In this document: positions 8,230 through 18,032 of the stretch, one piece after another
Position numbering within the stretch: the first letter of the stretch is position 1
Layout: every line of letters begins with the position of its first letter
Source of the DNA: Bdellovibrionales bacterium
Lineage (GTDB): Bacteria; Bdellovibrionota; Bdellovibrionia; Bdellovibrionales; UBA1609
Direction of reading: 5' to 3'
Length of the DNA stretch: 64,000 nt
NCBI GenBank assembly: GCA_019695175.1
Contig: JAIBAM010000005.1
Span: 1-64,000, forward strand
Translations under genes and position numbers: made by a program
The notes under the pieces: model-generated
The model's database searches: none
The model's input: only the letters and a program-made list of their open reading frames with translations
What the model was told of the DNA's origin: nothing

Positions 8230-8369
8230 ATTTTTTAATTCGTGGAAAAGGAAGGGATTGGAGCTGAATCCGGCACTGTTCCGACATCACCCAACAAAGA
8301 AGACCCAATAATACTGCAGGAGATAGCCGCTAAATCCATTTTTTAAACCCAGTTCTTATTAATTTTAAA

Positions 8370-9644
8370 TTATTGATTTACCTTTGGGATTTCTCCCCAC
8401 CGAGTCGAGTAATTCGGACTTTTCATTTTCGAAAGCATTTTCCAAAATGGGTCAATACCACAAGCCGCAAACTTTAACGTACTCTTCCCCTCTGTGGCAT
8501 TGACATGATCCAAAACTTGCATAAGGACCTCATCTTTTGCAGAGTCATGCATTTGAAATAAATCTAACTGGGTTTCTGATTTTTTTTGTAGATCCATAAA
8601 AATCACACCCACTTTTTTGTATTCATAACCCGTCTTATATATTTCTTGCAGACAACAAAAAGCACTTTTAATTAATTTATTGGTTGCGGAAGACCCGGAC
8701 AACAAAGTGATCGTGGCAGAATTATGGTACTGGGGAGTGTTTTTAAATGCATTAGTTTGAATGAAAACTAAAATCGCTCTTGCAATGCTTTTTTGTTTTC
8801 TTAATTTTTCGGCTGCTGTTGAAACGTGATGAGCCACAGCCTCTTGCAAATCTTCCATTTTAAAAACAGGCTTTCCAAAGGACCGTGAAGAAATAATCTG
8901 TTTTTTATCGTGAGCCGACAAATCTAATTCCATACACAATTGTCCCCTTAATTCTTTCACGATATTTCGAATCGGGCGAGTGAAGGTTCGTTCGATCCTT
9001 TTGTCGTTAGAATACTTAAGATCATAGGCGGTGAAAATACGATGAAAACTCAATTTTTGTGCTGTCTTTCTTCCAACCCCCCAAATATCCTCCACTGGGA
9101 ACTTTCTTAAAATGTTATCTTCGTTCTTATTCTCAAATAAATTATAAACACAATTTGTACTTAATTTATTTTTTTTTGCCACCACATTAGCTACTTTAGC
9201 CAAAACCTTGGTTGGCCCTATACCAATGGAAACTGGAATCCCGGTGTATTGTAAAAGAGTCTCCCGAATTTTCTGAGCATGATCTGTTAGCATTTCCTCT
9301 TTGATTCCCGTAAATGAGAGAAAGGCTTCATCAATACTGTAGACCTCCATCTCAGGAACCCATTCAGCAAGAATTTTCATAATCCTTCGGCTCAAATCCC
9401 CATATAGAGAATAATTTGATGAAAACACCGCGACGTTATTTCTTTTACAAAAATCCTTGATTTGAAAATAAGGAGCTCCCATCTGAATCCCAAGGGCTTT
9501 AGCTTCGTCAGTTCTGGAAACCACACAACCATCATTGTTACTTAAAACGACAACAGGTCGATTCATAAGTTGAGGCTGAAACACCCTCTCACAGGAACAA
9601 AAAAAGGAATTACAATCCGCTAGAGCGACTTTCTGGGAGTTCAT
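8370..9644 (-). CDS. umuC: Y-family DNA polymerase V catalytic subunit UmuC
   Basis: The 424-aa protein is a full-length UmuC: translesion DNA polymerase that copies past damaged bases when joined to processed UmuD. It starts with the catalytic ALADCNSFFCSCE (Asp10), has the second metal site YSIDEAF (Asp105, Glu106) and the KVLAKVANVVAKK finger/thumb region, and ends with a DUF4113-like segment (AACGIDPFWKMLSKMKSPNY) found in UmuC. Its ATG overlaps the umuD stop as ATGA, so the two subunits are translationally coupled. The operon is probably part of the SOS response. Confidence 0.95.
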   Translation of the reverse strand: MNSQKVALADCNSFFCSCERVFQPQLMNRPVVVLSNNDGCVVSRTDEAKALGIQMGAPYFQIKDFCKRNNVAVFSSNYSLYGDLSRRIMKILAEWVPEMEVYSIDEAFLSFTGIKEEMLTDHAQKIRETLLQYTGIPVSIGIGPTKVLAKVANVVAKKNKLSTNCVYNLFENKNEDNILRKFPVEDIWGVGRKTAQKLSFHRIFTAYDLKYSNDKRIERTFTRPIRNIVKELRGQLCMELDLSAHDKKQIISSRSFGKPVFKMEDLQEAVAHHVSTAAEKLRKQKSIARAILVFIQTNAFKNTPQYHNSATITLLSGSSATNKLIKSAFCCLQEIYKTGYEYKKVGVIFMDLQKKSETQLDLFQMHDSAKDEVLMQVLDHVNATEGKSTLKFAACGIDPFWKMLSKMKSPNYSTRWGEIPKVNQ

Positions 9645-10090
9645 GTCAACTTATGAATACAATGAATGGCCACGCCCCAAATAGAAAAAGAAGCGTTCCC
9701 ATTCACCTTAATCGGAGGAAATTTTTCATTTTCTGGGCACAACAACACGGTCTCTTTTATTTTTTTAAACCTCTTAAGCGTGAACTCTCCATCCAAAATG
9801 GCTAACACCACATTTCCAGACTGGGGAGTACGGGAACGATCGATAATTAATAGATCTCCATCAAAAATTCCAGCTCCAATCATACTCTCACCTTTGGCTC
9901 TGACAAAAAAGGTTGCAGCCGGCTTGGAGATCAAATGCTCATTCAAATCAAGAGGGGATTCTAAACTGTCCTCGGCTGGACTGGGAAACCCACAAGACAC
10001 TGCAGTAAGATAAAATGGCACTTGAACATTTTGAAAAGGTTTACTTTTGTATTTTTTATTTTCAGGCTTTTGCAAACTCACTGCAGTCAT
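9641..10090 (-). CDS. umuD: UmuD-like self-cleaving S24 peptidase, polymerase V subunit
   Basis: The 149-aa product is a UmuD homologue. It has the self-cleavage site Cys33-Gly34 in SCGFPSPAED, nucleophile Ser69 in KGESMIGAGIFDGD and general base Lys106 in FTLKRFK. RecA filaments trigger self-cleavage; the shortened form pairs with UmuC. The ATG at 10090 is chosen because AGGAGG stands six bases before it; a TTG two codons earlier (10096) sits against that site. It overlaps umuC by four bases. A weak LexA-box-like site lies upstream at 10121-10131. Confidence 0.93.
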   Translation of the reverse strand: MTAVSLQKPENKKYKSKPFQNVQVPFYLTAVSCGFPSPAEDSLESPLDLNEHLISKPAATFFVRAKGESMIGAGIFDGDLLIIDRSRTPQSGNVVLAILDGEFTLKRFKKIKETVLLCPENEKFPPIKVNGNASFSIWGVAIHCIHKLT

Positions 10091-10120
10091 AATCAACCTC
10101 CTTTTTTTCTATCCACCACC

Positions 10121-10131
10121 TTACAGAGTTC
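10121..10131 (-). promoter_or_regulatory. Possible degenerate LexA box before umuDC
   Basis: On the plus strand TTACAGAGTTC matches TTAC-N3-GTAA, as I recall the box reported for Bdellovibrio LexA, except for the last two bases. It is about 30 bases before the umuD start, where an SOS operator would be expected. The match is partial, so this is a guess from position and resemblance. Confidence 0.25.
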
Positions 10132-10182
10132 TTTTAAAAAAGACTTTGCTTTTTTGAGTAAAAAAAGACAGATAGAAGATCT

Positions 10183-10896
10183 ATGTACTATAACAATCTT
10201 CCTCCCCTAACATCAATAGGACCTTTAAGGGCTTTAGATTTCCCTTGTTCGCAAAAAAACGAGGGTGGTGTTATTATTTTTTTTCACGGTTATGGCGCCA
10301 ATGCTTATGATTTGTCTTCGTTGCAATCGGAAATAAACCTAGGCCCTAAAAATGGACGTTGGATTTTCCCCCAGGGGCCAAAGCAAGTTGATATTGGCGC
10401 TGGATTTATGGGGCAAGCATGGTTCCCCATTGATATCAGTGCCTTAGAGCGCGCCCTGGCCAAAGGAGAGGACGGAAAGTACTCTCATCATCGACCTTCA
10501 GGGCTAAATGAAGCGCGTGATCAAGGGTTGTCTTTTTTAAAACATCTTGGGGTTGCTCCTCAGGAATTGATTTTGGGCGGATTTAGCCAAGGATCCATGT
10601 TGGCTATGGAGTTAACCCTCTCTCTTCCCGTAACTCCAAAAGGGTTGGTGCTTTTATCTGGAACTCCAGTGGATGAAATTCACCTTTTAAATAAAATAGA
10701 ACATCATCCTTCACTAAAAATATTCCAGAGTCATGGAGATCAGGATCAAATTCTACCCTTCAGTGCGGCCAACAGAATGGCCCAACAACTACAGGCCAAG
10801 GGATTAAACCTGGAGTGGCATCCTTTTTCTGGCGGACACGAAATTCCCCGCAACACACTTTTGGCACTGCAGAATTTTTTAAGAAAACTTCTTTAA
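10183..10896 (+). CDS. Carboxylesterase/phospholipase of the Abhydrolase_2 family
   Basis: The 237-aa product is a cytosolic serine hydrolase of the acyl-protein thioesterase/bacterial carboxylesterase group. It shows the oxyanion motif FFHGYGANAYD, the nucleophile GGFSQGSM, the Asp in SHGDQDQILPF and the His in GGHEIP. Length is normal for the family and no signal peptide is present. Such enzymes cleave short acyl esters or lysophospholipids; the substrate here cannot be told from sequence. The gene is divergent from umuD, 92 bases away, with a weak AGAAG ribosome site. It is probably monocistronic. Confidence 0.85.
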   Translation: MYYNNLPPLTSIGPLRALDFPCSQKNEGGVIIFFHGYGANAYDLSSLQSEINLGPKNGRWIFPQGPKQVDIGAGFMGQAWFPIDISALERALAKGEDGKYSHHRPSGLNEARDQGLSFLKHLGVAPQELILGGFSQGSMLAMELTLSLPVTPKGLVLLSGTPVDEIHLLNKIEHHPSLKIFQSHGDQDQILPFSAANRMAQQLQAKGLNLEWHPFSGGHEIPRNTLLALQNFLRKLL

Positions 10897-10975
10897 AAAT
10901 TTGCTTAAAAATAGTCAACTCTATCGCATTTGCAACTGACATCGAAATCCCAAATAAACTATTTGAAATGGATTA

Positions 10976-12760
10976 TTAATAGAGCTGCTGTAAAAGGGAG
11001 CGGAATTTTTCGCTACAAAATTTACGCTTCACCTTTAAACTTGGAGTTAACTCACCGGCATCAACAGAAAAGTCTCTAGGAAGAATAGAAAAATTTTTAA
11101 TACTTTCATAATTGGCTAATTGACGGTTCACCTGAGTCACAAGGGACTGAACATAACCTTTCACTCGAGGATTTTGAGTCAACATCCCAGGATCCTGATA
11201 GGATAGACCTTCTTTTCGAGCAAAATCCAACAACTCTTTTTGTTGCAGCGTAATCAAAGCAACAATATACTTTTGTTGATCTCCATAAATCAAAGCATTG
11301 GAAATAAAGGGATTTAACTTTAAAAGGCCTTCCAGTTTTTGAGGTGCCACATATTTTCCCCCAGAAGTTTTAATGAGATCTTTTTTTCTGTCTGTTATTT
11401 TTAAAAAGCCCTCTTGGTCTAAATAACCGATATCCCCTGTATGAAAGTATCCTTCACTAAAAACTCTCGTTGTATCCTTTGGCAAATCGTAATATCGATC
11501 CATAACTTTCTCACTACGCACAAGGATTTCCCCATCATCAGCAATTTTAATCTCCACTTCTTTAAATGGTTTTCCCACAGTTCCCAGTTTATAAGCCAAA
11601 GGAGTATTGACTGCAATGGCTGCCGTTGTCTCCGTCAGACCATAGCCCTCATAAATGGGAAGCCCCACAGAATAGAAAAAGTCTGCAATTTCCACACTTA
11701 AAGGAGCTCCGCCACTCACAACAAACCGCAATCGACCCCCAAACTTATTGAGGATGGACTGAAACACCAATTTTTCTGCCAATTGATAAGAGGCTAATAG
11801 ATGCAAAGGAATTGTTTTTTTCTCACTTCGGTATAAGAAAACTTGTTTACCTATAGGCAAAGCCCATTTAAATATTTTTTGTTTAAATGGTTGGGACTGC
11901 ATTTGTGTGAAAATGGATCCATAAAGTTTTTCAAAAATACGAGGGACTGCCATCAAAAAAGTAGGTCGAATGTCTACCAAATTGACCCTGAGCCTCTCAA
12001 TACTTTCTGCAAATGCAAGAGTGAACCCACAGTACACCGAGGCCCAAGATTCCACTCGTCCCAGAACATGAGCATAAGGAAGAAAGGAAAGGCTGATGTC
12101 TTTTTCGTTAAGGTGAATCACATCCGCAATGGATTCCATTTCACTCATAATTTGTAGATGAGTTAAAACAACTCCCTTGGGATTACCCGTGGTACCTGAG
12201 GTGTAAATTAAGCTGGCCCAATCTTCCAAATTTTGACCGGAAATGGAATTTTCAAAACTTTGAGGTTGATCTTGCATAAACTGACGACCCAAAGCCAAAC
12301 AACTTTCCCATGAAATCAGATTCTCGGGAGGTTCACTCCATGTCCCTTTAGACATCATAACAACATTCAGCACATGGGGGCACTGGGAAGCCATTTGAGT
12401 CCATTTAAGATATTGGTTTTGATCTTCCACAAAAACTATTTTGGCTTCAGAATTATTAAGAATATAAATTATTTCTTCTATTCTCTGACTTTGATAAATG
12501 GGAACAGTCACAGCACCGATCCCCATAATTGCAAAGTCACAGTACAACCACTCAGGTCGTGTGTTACTAATGATAGCCACCCGTTCCTTTTTTCCAATCC
12601 CAAAATGCATCAAAAAACCCGCTAGAGATTCACAAATCTGATAGACTTCACTCCAACGTTTGGAATGCCAGGATCCGTTTTGAAAATAGCGTAATGCCGT
12701 CCAACTTCGTGGACGTTCACGGGCTTTAAAAAGACATTGAGTGATTGTATTCTTTTTCAC
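10976..12760 (-). CDS. Long-chain fatty acid-CoA ligase (AMP-forming)
   Basis: This 594-aa adenylate-forming enzyme activates fatty acids with ATP and CoA. It has the phosphate loop YTSGTTGNPKGVVLTH (about 184-199), the adenine motif YEGYGLTET, the hinge region HTGDIGYLDQEGFLKITDRK and the C-terminal catalytic Lys region. It has the length and form of the long ACSL/FAA-type ligases. The GTG start at 12760 is 12 bases after the stop of the kinase gene upstream, so the two form an operon, though no good ribosome site is visible. Acyl-CoA could feed beta-oxidation of prey or scavenged lipid, or membrane synthesis. Confidence 0.9.
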   Translation of the reverse strand: MKKNTITQCLFKARERPRSWTALRYFQNGSWHSKRWSEVYQICESLAGFLMHFGIGKKERVAIISNTRPEWLYCDFAIMGIGAVTVPIYQSQRIEEIIYILNNSEAKIVFVEDQNQYLKWTQMASQCPHVLNVVMMSKGTWSEPPENLISWESCLALGRQFMQDQPQSFENSISGQNLEDWASLIYTSGTTGNPKGVVLTHLQIMSEMESIADVIHLNEKDISLSFLPYAHVLGRVESWASVYCGFTLAFAESIERLRVNLVDIRPTFLMAVPRIFEKLYGSIFTQMQSQPFKQKIFKWALPIGKQVFLYRSEKKTIPLHLLASYQLAEKLVFQSILNKFGGRLRFVVSGGAPLSVEIADFFYSVGLPIYEGYGLTETTAAIAVNTPLAYKLGTVGKPFKEVEIKIADDGEILVRSEKVMDRYYDLPKDTTRVFSEGYFHTGDIGYLDQEGFLKITDRKKDLIKTSGGKYVAPQKLEGLLKLNPFISNALIYGDQQKYIVALITLQQKELLDFARKEGLSYQDPGMLTQNPRVKGYVQSLVTQVNRQLANYESIKNFSILPRDFSVDAGELTPSLKVKRKFCSEKFRSLLQQLY

Positions 12761-12772
12761 AAGGCAAAGAAT

Positions 12773-15148
12773 TTATCGTCTTCCGCTCGGTTGTCTATCT
12801 CTTTTTTGACTGGAACGGCGCAAATCTAATAAGACCTGCATTTTTTTTCCCTGGGGGATTTTGACAACTTGTTGTGTGGTTTCTTGAGTCAAAACATCAA
12901 GGGCCTGAATGATAACAGGGGTTTCCGCAGGCAAGGCATAGGATGAAATAGGAAGTCTTTCGCCATTCAATGAACGACCATTAATGAGCACACGCACATT
13001 TTGTGAAGGGATCACATCAATATCTACATATCCAACTAGAGCGGGCTGAAGAGTTGCACTCAATCGATTTCCCAAATTCTCACTATTTAAACTCTCACGA
13101 TGATATCTGATATAACCCATACGATTCAACGTAACAGAAAAGTTTCTTTGGGTTGGAATTTCCACACGACTGGGAGTAATCAACCCCGTGGATTTGTTAT
13201 CAATTAAGATTTCAGCCCCTGAAGGACTACTGGTAATCAAAATGGTATCTGTCAATGAGGTGACCCCTTCATTCATGGGCTGGGGCGCTACATCGGCTTT
13301 AGTTGGGTTGTTTACAACAGGCGGTATTGCAATTTTTTCGACTGTTTCAATTTTAAAATTCGTGCCTTTACCTACACTCTCTACACTTGGGCTTAATTTT
13401 GGTAATTTATCACCATGATTTTCTGGAACTTTATTTTCTAATTCAATACCCGCAATCATATGTATGGGTTTCAGATAGGGTTGCAAAGCTCGAATCATGG
13501 GTTCCATGGATGAAGAATAGTACTTTGCTAAAAAGATATAACCACTCAATATAAATAATAATAAAGAAACAAAGGTCAATAACTGATTTAAAATACTAGA
13601 AGCCGTCTCTTTCTCTTGCACGGAATAGTTTTTCACTTTAGAGGAAAAAGCGGATGATTCCTGTGGGGGAGACAAATATTCCACTCCCTCACCCTGTATA
13701 GGTTGATCTCGAAATTCCTGCGACAGTGCTCTTTCATCCAAACGTCCGGGAGCCGACGGTTTACCATGACTTGATGTAAAAGAAGCTTCACCCTTAGGGA
13801 TTTCTAAACTTCCCAAGTCATACTTTTCTGTCTTATCTATTCGATCTAAAGCACCGGAAATAGAGTTTTCAATTGAAGAACTATTACTTTCTCCTGATCC
13901 TACCTTATAAATCGATCGCGAGCCGGTGAGATTTGGCAATGCAATATCAGAAATACTGGCTGAGGGTAAAGAACTAGTGACCGACGAATGCACAGTAGAG
14001 TTCGCTATGGATTTTTCTGTGGATTCATTGGGCGGGTGTGTTTCGCTCACAAAGGAAGAGGTGTCTTGATTTTGATTTTCAGAAAGAGAAGGATCCTTAT
14101 TTGTGAGTGAAACATCATTCTCCAAAAAATGATTTTGTGAAGCGAGTTTTTTTACACCACCCTCTTGATTTTTAAAAACTACATTTGAATACTCAACCAG
14201 TCGTTGTCTTGAGTTAAAGATTTCTTCTGCAAATTGATTTTTAATAAAAGTTGCAAAGTCTTGTGAGGAAAAATCAGGATATTGTCGATTCAAAAAACGA
14301 TTTAAATCACGGTGCATCGCAGCCGCAGTTTGATATCTTAGGTTGCGATCCCTTGCCAAGGCTTTCATGGTAATTCGTTCTAGTTCATTGGGAATATTAG
14401 GATTTATTTTTCTTAAAGAAGGGACCTGACAGTCTCGAATTTTACGTAGAGTATTGATTTCATTGCTTGCGACAAAAAGTCGATCATTTGCCAATAGCTC
14501 CCAAATCACAATCCCAAGTGAAAAAATATCTGTACGCAAATCTACAGCTTGACCATCGGCTTGTTCAGGACTCATGTACCCAAACTTACCCTTAAGAGTT
14601 CCAGCTCTCGTAGTTTCTATTTGGCTTTCGGCTTTTGCAATACCAAAATCCACAACTTTTACTTCACCCTCAAAACTTATCATAACGTTCTGAGGACTCA
14701 TGTCCCTGTGGGTAATGTTCAGAGGTTTACCAGTAGTTCCATCTAAACAACGGTGAGCATGATCTAAACCCGCACTGACTTCTTTAATAACATAAACAAC
14801 TTGATCAATCTGCAATCTGGCATTTGTTTTTTTGATTTTATTTAAAATTTGTCTAAGATTTCGACCTTCAACATAATCCATAACTAAATATAGTTGGTTG
14901 TTTTGAATTCCAAAATCATAAATAGAAACTATGTTGCTATGATTTAAGTTCACAGCAATTTTAGCTTCACCCTTGAACATATCAATGAATTCCTGACTGT
15001 CGGCATATTGCGGAAGGATTCTTTTGATAGCAACAAACTTATTGATCCCACCGGCCCCTTGAGCTCGCGCCAAAAACACCTCGGCCATACCACCAGTGGC
15101 CAATTTTTCCATAAGAATGTATTTGCCAAACTGCTCAAAATTCTGCAT
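12773..15148 (-). CDS. Transmembrane Ser/Thr protein kinase with PEGA domains
   Basis: The 791-aa product has an N-terminal eukaryotic-type kinase domain (about 8-290) with glycine loop KLATGGMAEVF, Lys42 in VAIKRI, HRD at 147-149, DFG at 167-169 and MSPEQ, so it should be active. A long Ser-rich linker follows, then one membrane segment (about 520-544) and two PEGA-like beta domains outside (about 636-702, with SSPSGAEILIDNKSTG, and about 706-777). PEGA domains in such kinases are thought to bind cell-surface polymers or proteins. It is the first gene of an operon with the acyl-CoA ligase. It is divergent from coaE across about 106 bp. Confidence 0.9.
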   Translation of the reverse strand: MQNFEQFGKYILMEKLATGGMAEVFLARAQGAGGINKFVAIKRILPQYADSQEFIDMFKGEAKIAVNLNHSNIVSIYDFGIQNNQLYLVMDYVEGRNLRQILNKIKKTNARLQIDQVVYVIKEVSAGLDHAHRCLDGTTGKPLNITHRDMSPQNVMISFEGEVKVVDFGIAKAESQIETTRAGTLKGKFGYMSPEQADGQAVDLRTDIFSLGIVIWELLANDRLFVASNEINTLRKIRDCQVPSLRKINPNIPNELERITMKALARDRNLRYQTAAAMHRDLNRFLNRQYPDFSSQDFATFIKNQFAEEIFNSRQRLVEYSNVVFKNQEGGVKKLASQNHFLENDVSLTNKDPSLSENQNQDTSSFVSETHPPNESTEKSIANSTVHSSVTSSLPSASISDIALPNLTGSRSIYKVGSGESNSSSIENSISGALDRIDKTEKYDLGSLEIPKGEASFTSSHGKPSAPGRLDERALSQEFRDQPIQGEGVEYLSPPQESSAFSSKVKNYSVQEKETASSILNQLLTFVSLLLFILSGYIFLAKYYSSSMEPMIRALQPYLKPIHMIAGIELENKVPENHGDKLPKLSPSVESVGKGTNFKIETVEKIAIPPVVNNPTKADVAPQPMNEGVTSLTDTILITSSPSGAEILIDNKSTGLITPSRVEIPTQRNFSVTLNRMGYIRYHRESLNSENLGNRLSATLQPALVGYVDIDVIPSQNVRVLINGRSLNGERLPISSYALPAETPVIIQALDVLTQETTQQVVKIPQGKKMQVLLDLRRSSQKRDRQPSGRR

Positions 15149-15254
15149 TCAATTTTACATCCAAGATCAAATTAAGAGATAAAATTTTCCATTTCCAATG
15201 GATCTCAATCGGTATAAATTAGGATTCACTTGATAAAGAAAGGACCAGTAAGTT

Positions 15255-15893
15255 ATGGAAACAAAAAAGAAATTCATCTGGATTGGATTGACCGGAGGCT
15301 TGGGGTCCGGGAAGTCTACTTTTGCTCATATCTTGAAAGAAATGGGATTTACAGTGATTTCAGCCGACGTCATGGCTTATAAGGCAGTGGAGCCTGGTAC
15401 TTTAGGCTTAAAAAAAATAGCGCAGGAATTTGGTCCAGAATTTTTAAATCCAAAAGGTGAGTTGCTTCGAAAAAAATTGGGTCAATATGTTTTTGCAGAT
15501 AAAGAGAAACTAAAAAAACTAGAAAGTTTTATCCATCCCGAAATCAAAACTTTAGTAGAGAAACAAAAACAAGAAGCACTTGCTCGTGGCGAAAAAATTC
15601 TTTTTTATGATGTACCATTGTTATTTGAAAAACATTTAAAAAGTAATTTTGACATGGTCATTGTCGTCAATTCCAGTCAAGAAAATCAAATTCATCGCAC
15701 CATGAGCCGGGATGGACTGAACAAAACGGATGTTCTACAAAGGATGAGCCATCAAATTCCTCTTGAAGAAAAATGCAGGGCTGCTGATTTTGTAATCGAC
15801 AATAATGGCTCTATAGAAAATTTAAAAGTACAGGCCCAAAAACTCATTTCTCAACTAAAAAAACTCGTTGATTTTCACCAAACCCAAGAATAG
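15255..15893 (+). CDS. coaE: Dephospho-CoA kinase
   Basis: The 212-aa product catalyses the last step of coenzyme A synthesis, phosphorylating the 3'-hydroxyl of dephospho-CoA. It has the P-loop GLTGGLGSGKST near the N-terminus, the ISADVMAY acceptor segment, the FIHPEIK motif and the lid region HRTMSRDGL. Length is normal. An AAAGGA ribosome site precedes the ATG. The 3' end overlaps the convergent next gene by 19 bases. CoA supply is related in theme to the acyl-CoA ligase on the other side of the kinase, but the genes are divergent. Confidence 0.93.
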   Translation: METKKKFIWIGLTGGLGSGKSTFAHILKEMGFTVISADVMAYKAVEPGTLGLKKIAQEFGPEFLNPKGELLRKKLGQYVFADKEKLKKLESFIHPEIKTLVEKQKQEALARGEKILFYDVPLLFEKHLKSNFDMVIVVNSSQENQIHRTMSRDGLNKTDVLQRMSHQIPLEEKCRAADFVIDNNGSIENLKVQAQKLISQLKKLVDFHQTQE

Positions 15894-16600
15894 CCAAAGG
15901 ACAAAACTACCATTTGCTCACCCAATCCAGTCAGCAACTCCAACTCTATTCTCACACTCATTTTTTTCCTCAATCGATCTTCCATACCCAAGACCCCTCT
16001 AAAAAAATAATTATGAATATCTACAAACGTAGCCAAACCCTCACGAGCCATCACTTGGTGAGTGAGACCCCAAACCACAAAGGGTCGAAAGAAGGTTTTT
16101 TCTAAAAAAGTAGTCCGAACTCCAAAATGAATTTGCCCCCCTATTGAAGGCAAAATGTCGGCGCCCAATTCAGCCTGAGGAGAAGCCAACTTAGGCCATA
16201 AATACATAAACCCCAAACGGGATTTCCATCGATTTTCCTCTTCCGTACTGTAAAGAAACCCCATTCTTAAAGCGAGAGCTTGACGGTAGGGAAAATAAAA
16301 GTTCTGATTTATTTTTTCGCTGACATTTGGCTGATTAGAAACAGATTTATCAATATATGGATCACCGTTCATCAAATTTAGTTCATCTAAACTTGGTGGT
16401 GACGAAGTACTCTCAAGGTTTTTAGATTGTACGTCGGAAGTAGATTCAGAAGAAATATGATTTGAATCCAGTGACATGTTTTCTTTCCATTTGGTTTTCC
16501 GAATTTCTGAGGAAAAGCAGGGGAAGACTGTAAACAAAAAAAATAAAACCCAAAAAGCCCAGACCAAAGTAGATAAGTGTGTTAGAAATATTGTCCTCAT
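15875..16600 (-). CDS. Exported protein, probably outer-membrane associated, unknown family
   Basis: The 241-aa product has an N-terminal hydrophobic segment with Cys (about 10-31, ...FPCFSS), so it is either exported or anchored. A Ser/Asn-rich linker (about 45-95) leads to a C-terminal half with alternating beta segments (FPYRQALALRMGFLYS, QIHFGVRTTFLEKTF) ending in ...LSFGYSWVW, like a small outer-membrane barrel. No family is recognised. The gene runs against coaE with a 19-base overlap and is divergent from the PorV-like gene at 16736. Confidence 0.6.
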   Translation of the reverse strand: MRTIFLTHLSTLVWAFWVLFFLFTVFPCFSSEIRKTKWKENMSLDSNHISSESTSDVQSKNLESTSSPPSLDELNLMNGDPYIDKSVSNQPNVSEKINQNFYFPYRQALALRMGFLYSTEEENRWKSRLGFMYLWPKLASPQAELGADILPSIGGQIHFGVRTTFLEKTFFRPFVVWGLTHQVMAREGLATFVDIHNYFFRGVLGMEDRLRKKMSVRIELELLTGLGEQMVVLSFGYSWVW

Positions 16601-16735
16601 TGGTTAAATATTACTTATGAATTAAGCTCAAAGATATGTTTAAATTAAACGTGCTATTGAGATTTTAAAAAAGTGAACTTCTTTTTATCACCATAAAAAA
16701 CCAGAAAAAATAACAACCGTCACGTCGAGGGGTGT

Positions 16736-17923
16736 ATGAATCAAATGGCTCCCATCTTAAAAAAGATTACGAAAAGCACTACAACAATAATTTTCACATG
16801 GGCGCTGAGTTTCACGAGCCCCACATTCGCCACTCGATCTTTGGATTTTACTATTCACCAAGAATACACCAGCACCAGAGCTCTGGGTATGGGTAACGCA
16901 TTTACCGCTGTCGTTGATGATCACTCCGCTCTTTTTTATAATCCTGCAGCATTAGCTCGACGAACCGATGGACATATGCATTTTTTTCTCAGAGGGGGAA
17001 TAGATAATAAATATTTACCTCTTTCCAAAGAAATTGAAACCGCCACAAACAAGCATACGGAGTCAGAAAAAATCGATGCCATGACTCAACTAGTTCAAAG
17101 CAAATACGGCGAAAATTATTATTTTAGAGTTCCAACAATTGGCGCTTCCTGGGTTCGACCCAATTGGGGGATTGCTTTTATTCCTGCTGATTTATCCATA
17201 GACATTGGAGTGCATCAACAAATTGGACCCACCCTCAATGTCAATGGCTATTTGGATAGCACTCTGGCCTATAGTTATGCGCGCAATCTAAATTTATTTG
17301 GCAAACGCAATTTATTTTCTGTGGGCGCCACAGTAAAGGCCATACATCGCATCAACGTCAACCAAGCCATCTTGGCGGCAGAACTAGCAACGGATAGTAA
17401 AGTTTTTGATACCAAAGATGCAAATGAAGGAATGACAGTGGATATGGACCTGGGCACTCTCTTCACACCATACGTTGGCAATAAAGCTTTTATAAAGCCC
17501 ACTTTGGCTCTTGTGGGTCGAAATTTATTAGATTATGGCTTTACAACCAACTTTCATTTCATTGATGAAAAATCTGGAAAACCCTCAAAATTACAACGTC
17601 GCTTTGATGTGGGAACTAAATTTGATTTTCCTCACTTTTGGGTTTTTGATCCCCGTATATCTGCAGATCTACGTGACATCGGCCATGAAAATTGGACTTG
17701 GAAAAAAGGATACCATCTAGGCGCAGAATTAAGTTGGAAGATGTTTAGTTGGTGGAACGGATACTGGACGGGCGGAATCAATCAAGGTTATTGGACAGCA
17801 GGACTTGGGGCCCGTATGGCTATTTTTCAATTAGACGTTTGCAGCTTTGGAGAAGAGGTGGGCACCCAAAGCACCCCAAAAGAAAGTCGACGTTACATGG
17901 TCGAAATGAGTTTTGATTTTTAA
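16736..17923 (+). CDS. PorV/FadL-like outer-membrane barrel protein
   Basis: The 395-aa product has a signal peptide ending near TFA-TR. The N-terminus of the mature protein carries the motif TRALGMGNAFTAVVDDHSAL followed by FYNPAALAR, typical of the PorV/PorQ/UPF0164 and FadL-like barrels. Aromatic-rich beta strands follow (GGINQGYWTAGLGARM) and the chain ends MSFDF, the C-terminal phenylalanine signal for outer-membrane insertion. Members act as channels or as carriers at the outer face, such as PorV in type IX secretion. No other type IX parts are in this window. It is a close relative of the protein at 19026-20150. GAGGGG precedes the ATG. Confidence 0.75.
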   Translation: MNQMAPILKKITKSTTTIIFTWALSFTSPTFATRSLDFTIHQEYTSTRALGMGNAFTAVVDDHSALFYNPAALARRTDGHMHFFLRGGIDNKYLPLSKEIETATNKHTESEKIDAMTQLVQSKYGENYYFRVPTIGASWVRPNWGIAFIPADLSIDIGVHQQIGPTLNVNGYLDSTLAYSYARNLNLFGKRNLFSVGATVKAIHRINVNQAILAAELATDSKVFDTKDANEGMTVDMDLGTLFTPYVGNKAFIKPTLALVGRNLLDYGFTTNFHFIDEKSGKPSKLQRRFDVGTKFDFPHFWVFDPRISADLRDIGHENWTWKKGYHLGAELSWKMFSWWNGYWTGGINQGYWTAGLGARMAIFQLDVCSFGEEVGTQSTPKESRRYMVEMSFDF

Positions 17924-18032
17924 TAATTAAATTTTATTTACAACCTAAAAATAATTTTTAAATTATAAATAATTATTATATTAAAAATCTTAAGACACGC
18001 AATTGTGAGAATGAATGCATATCTCCCATTCT

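Noticed and set aside
8230-8369. 34-codon minus-strand frame with SC-like lipobox
   Set aside because: No ribosome site and too short to support; the gap is simply the convergent spacer before the end of umuC.
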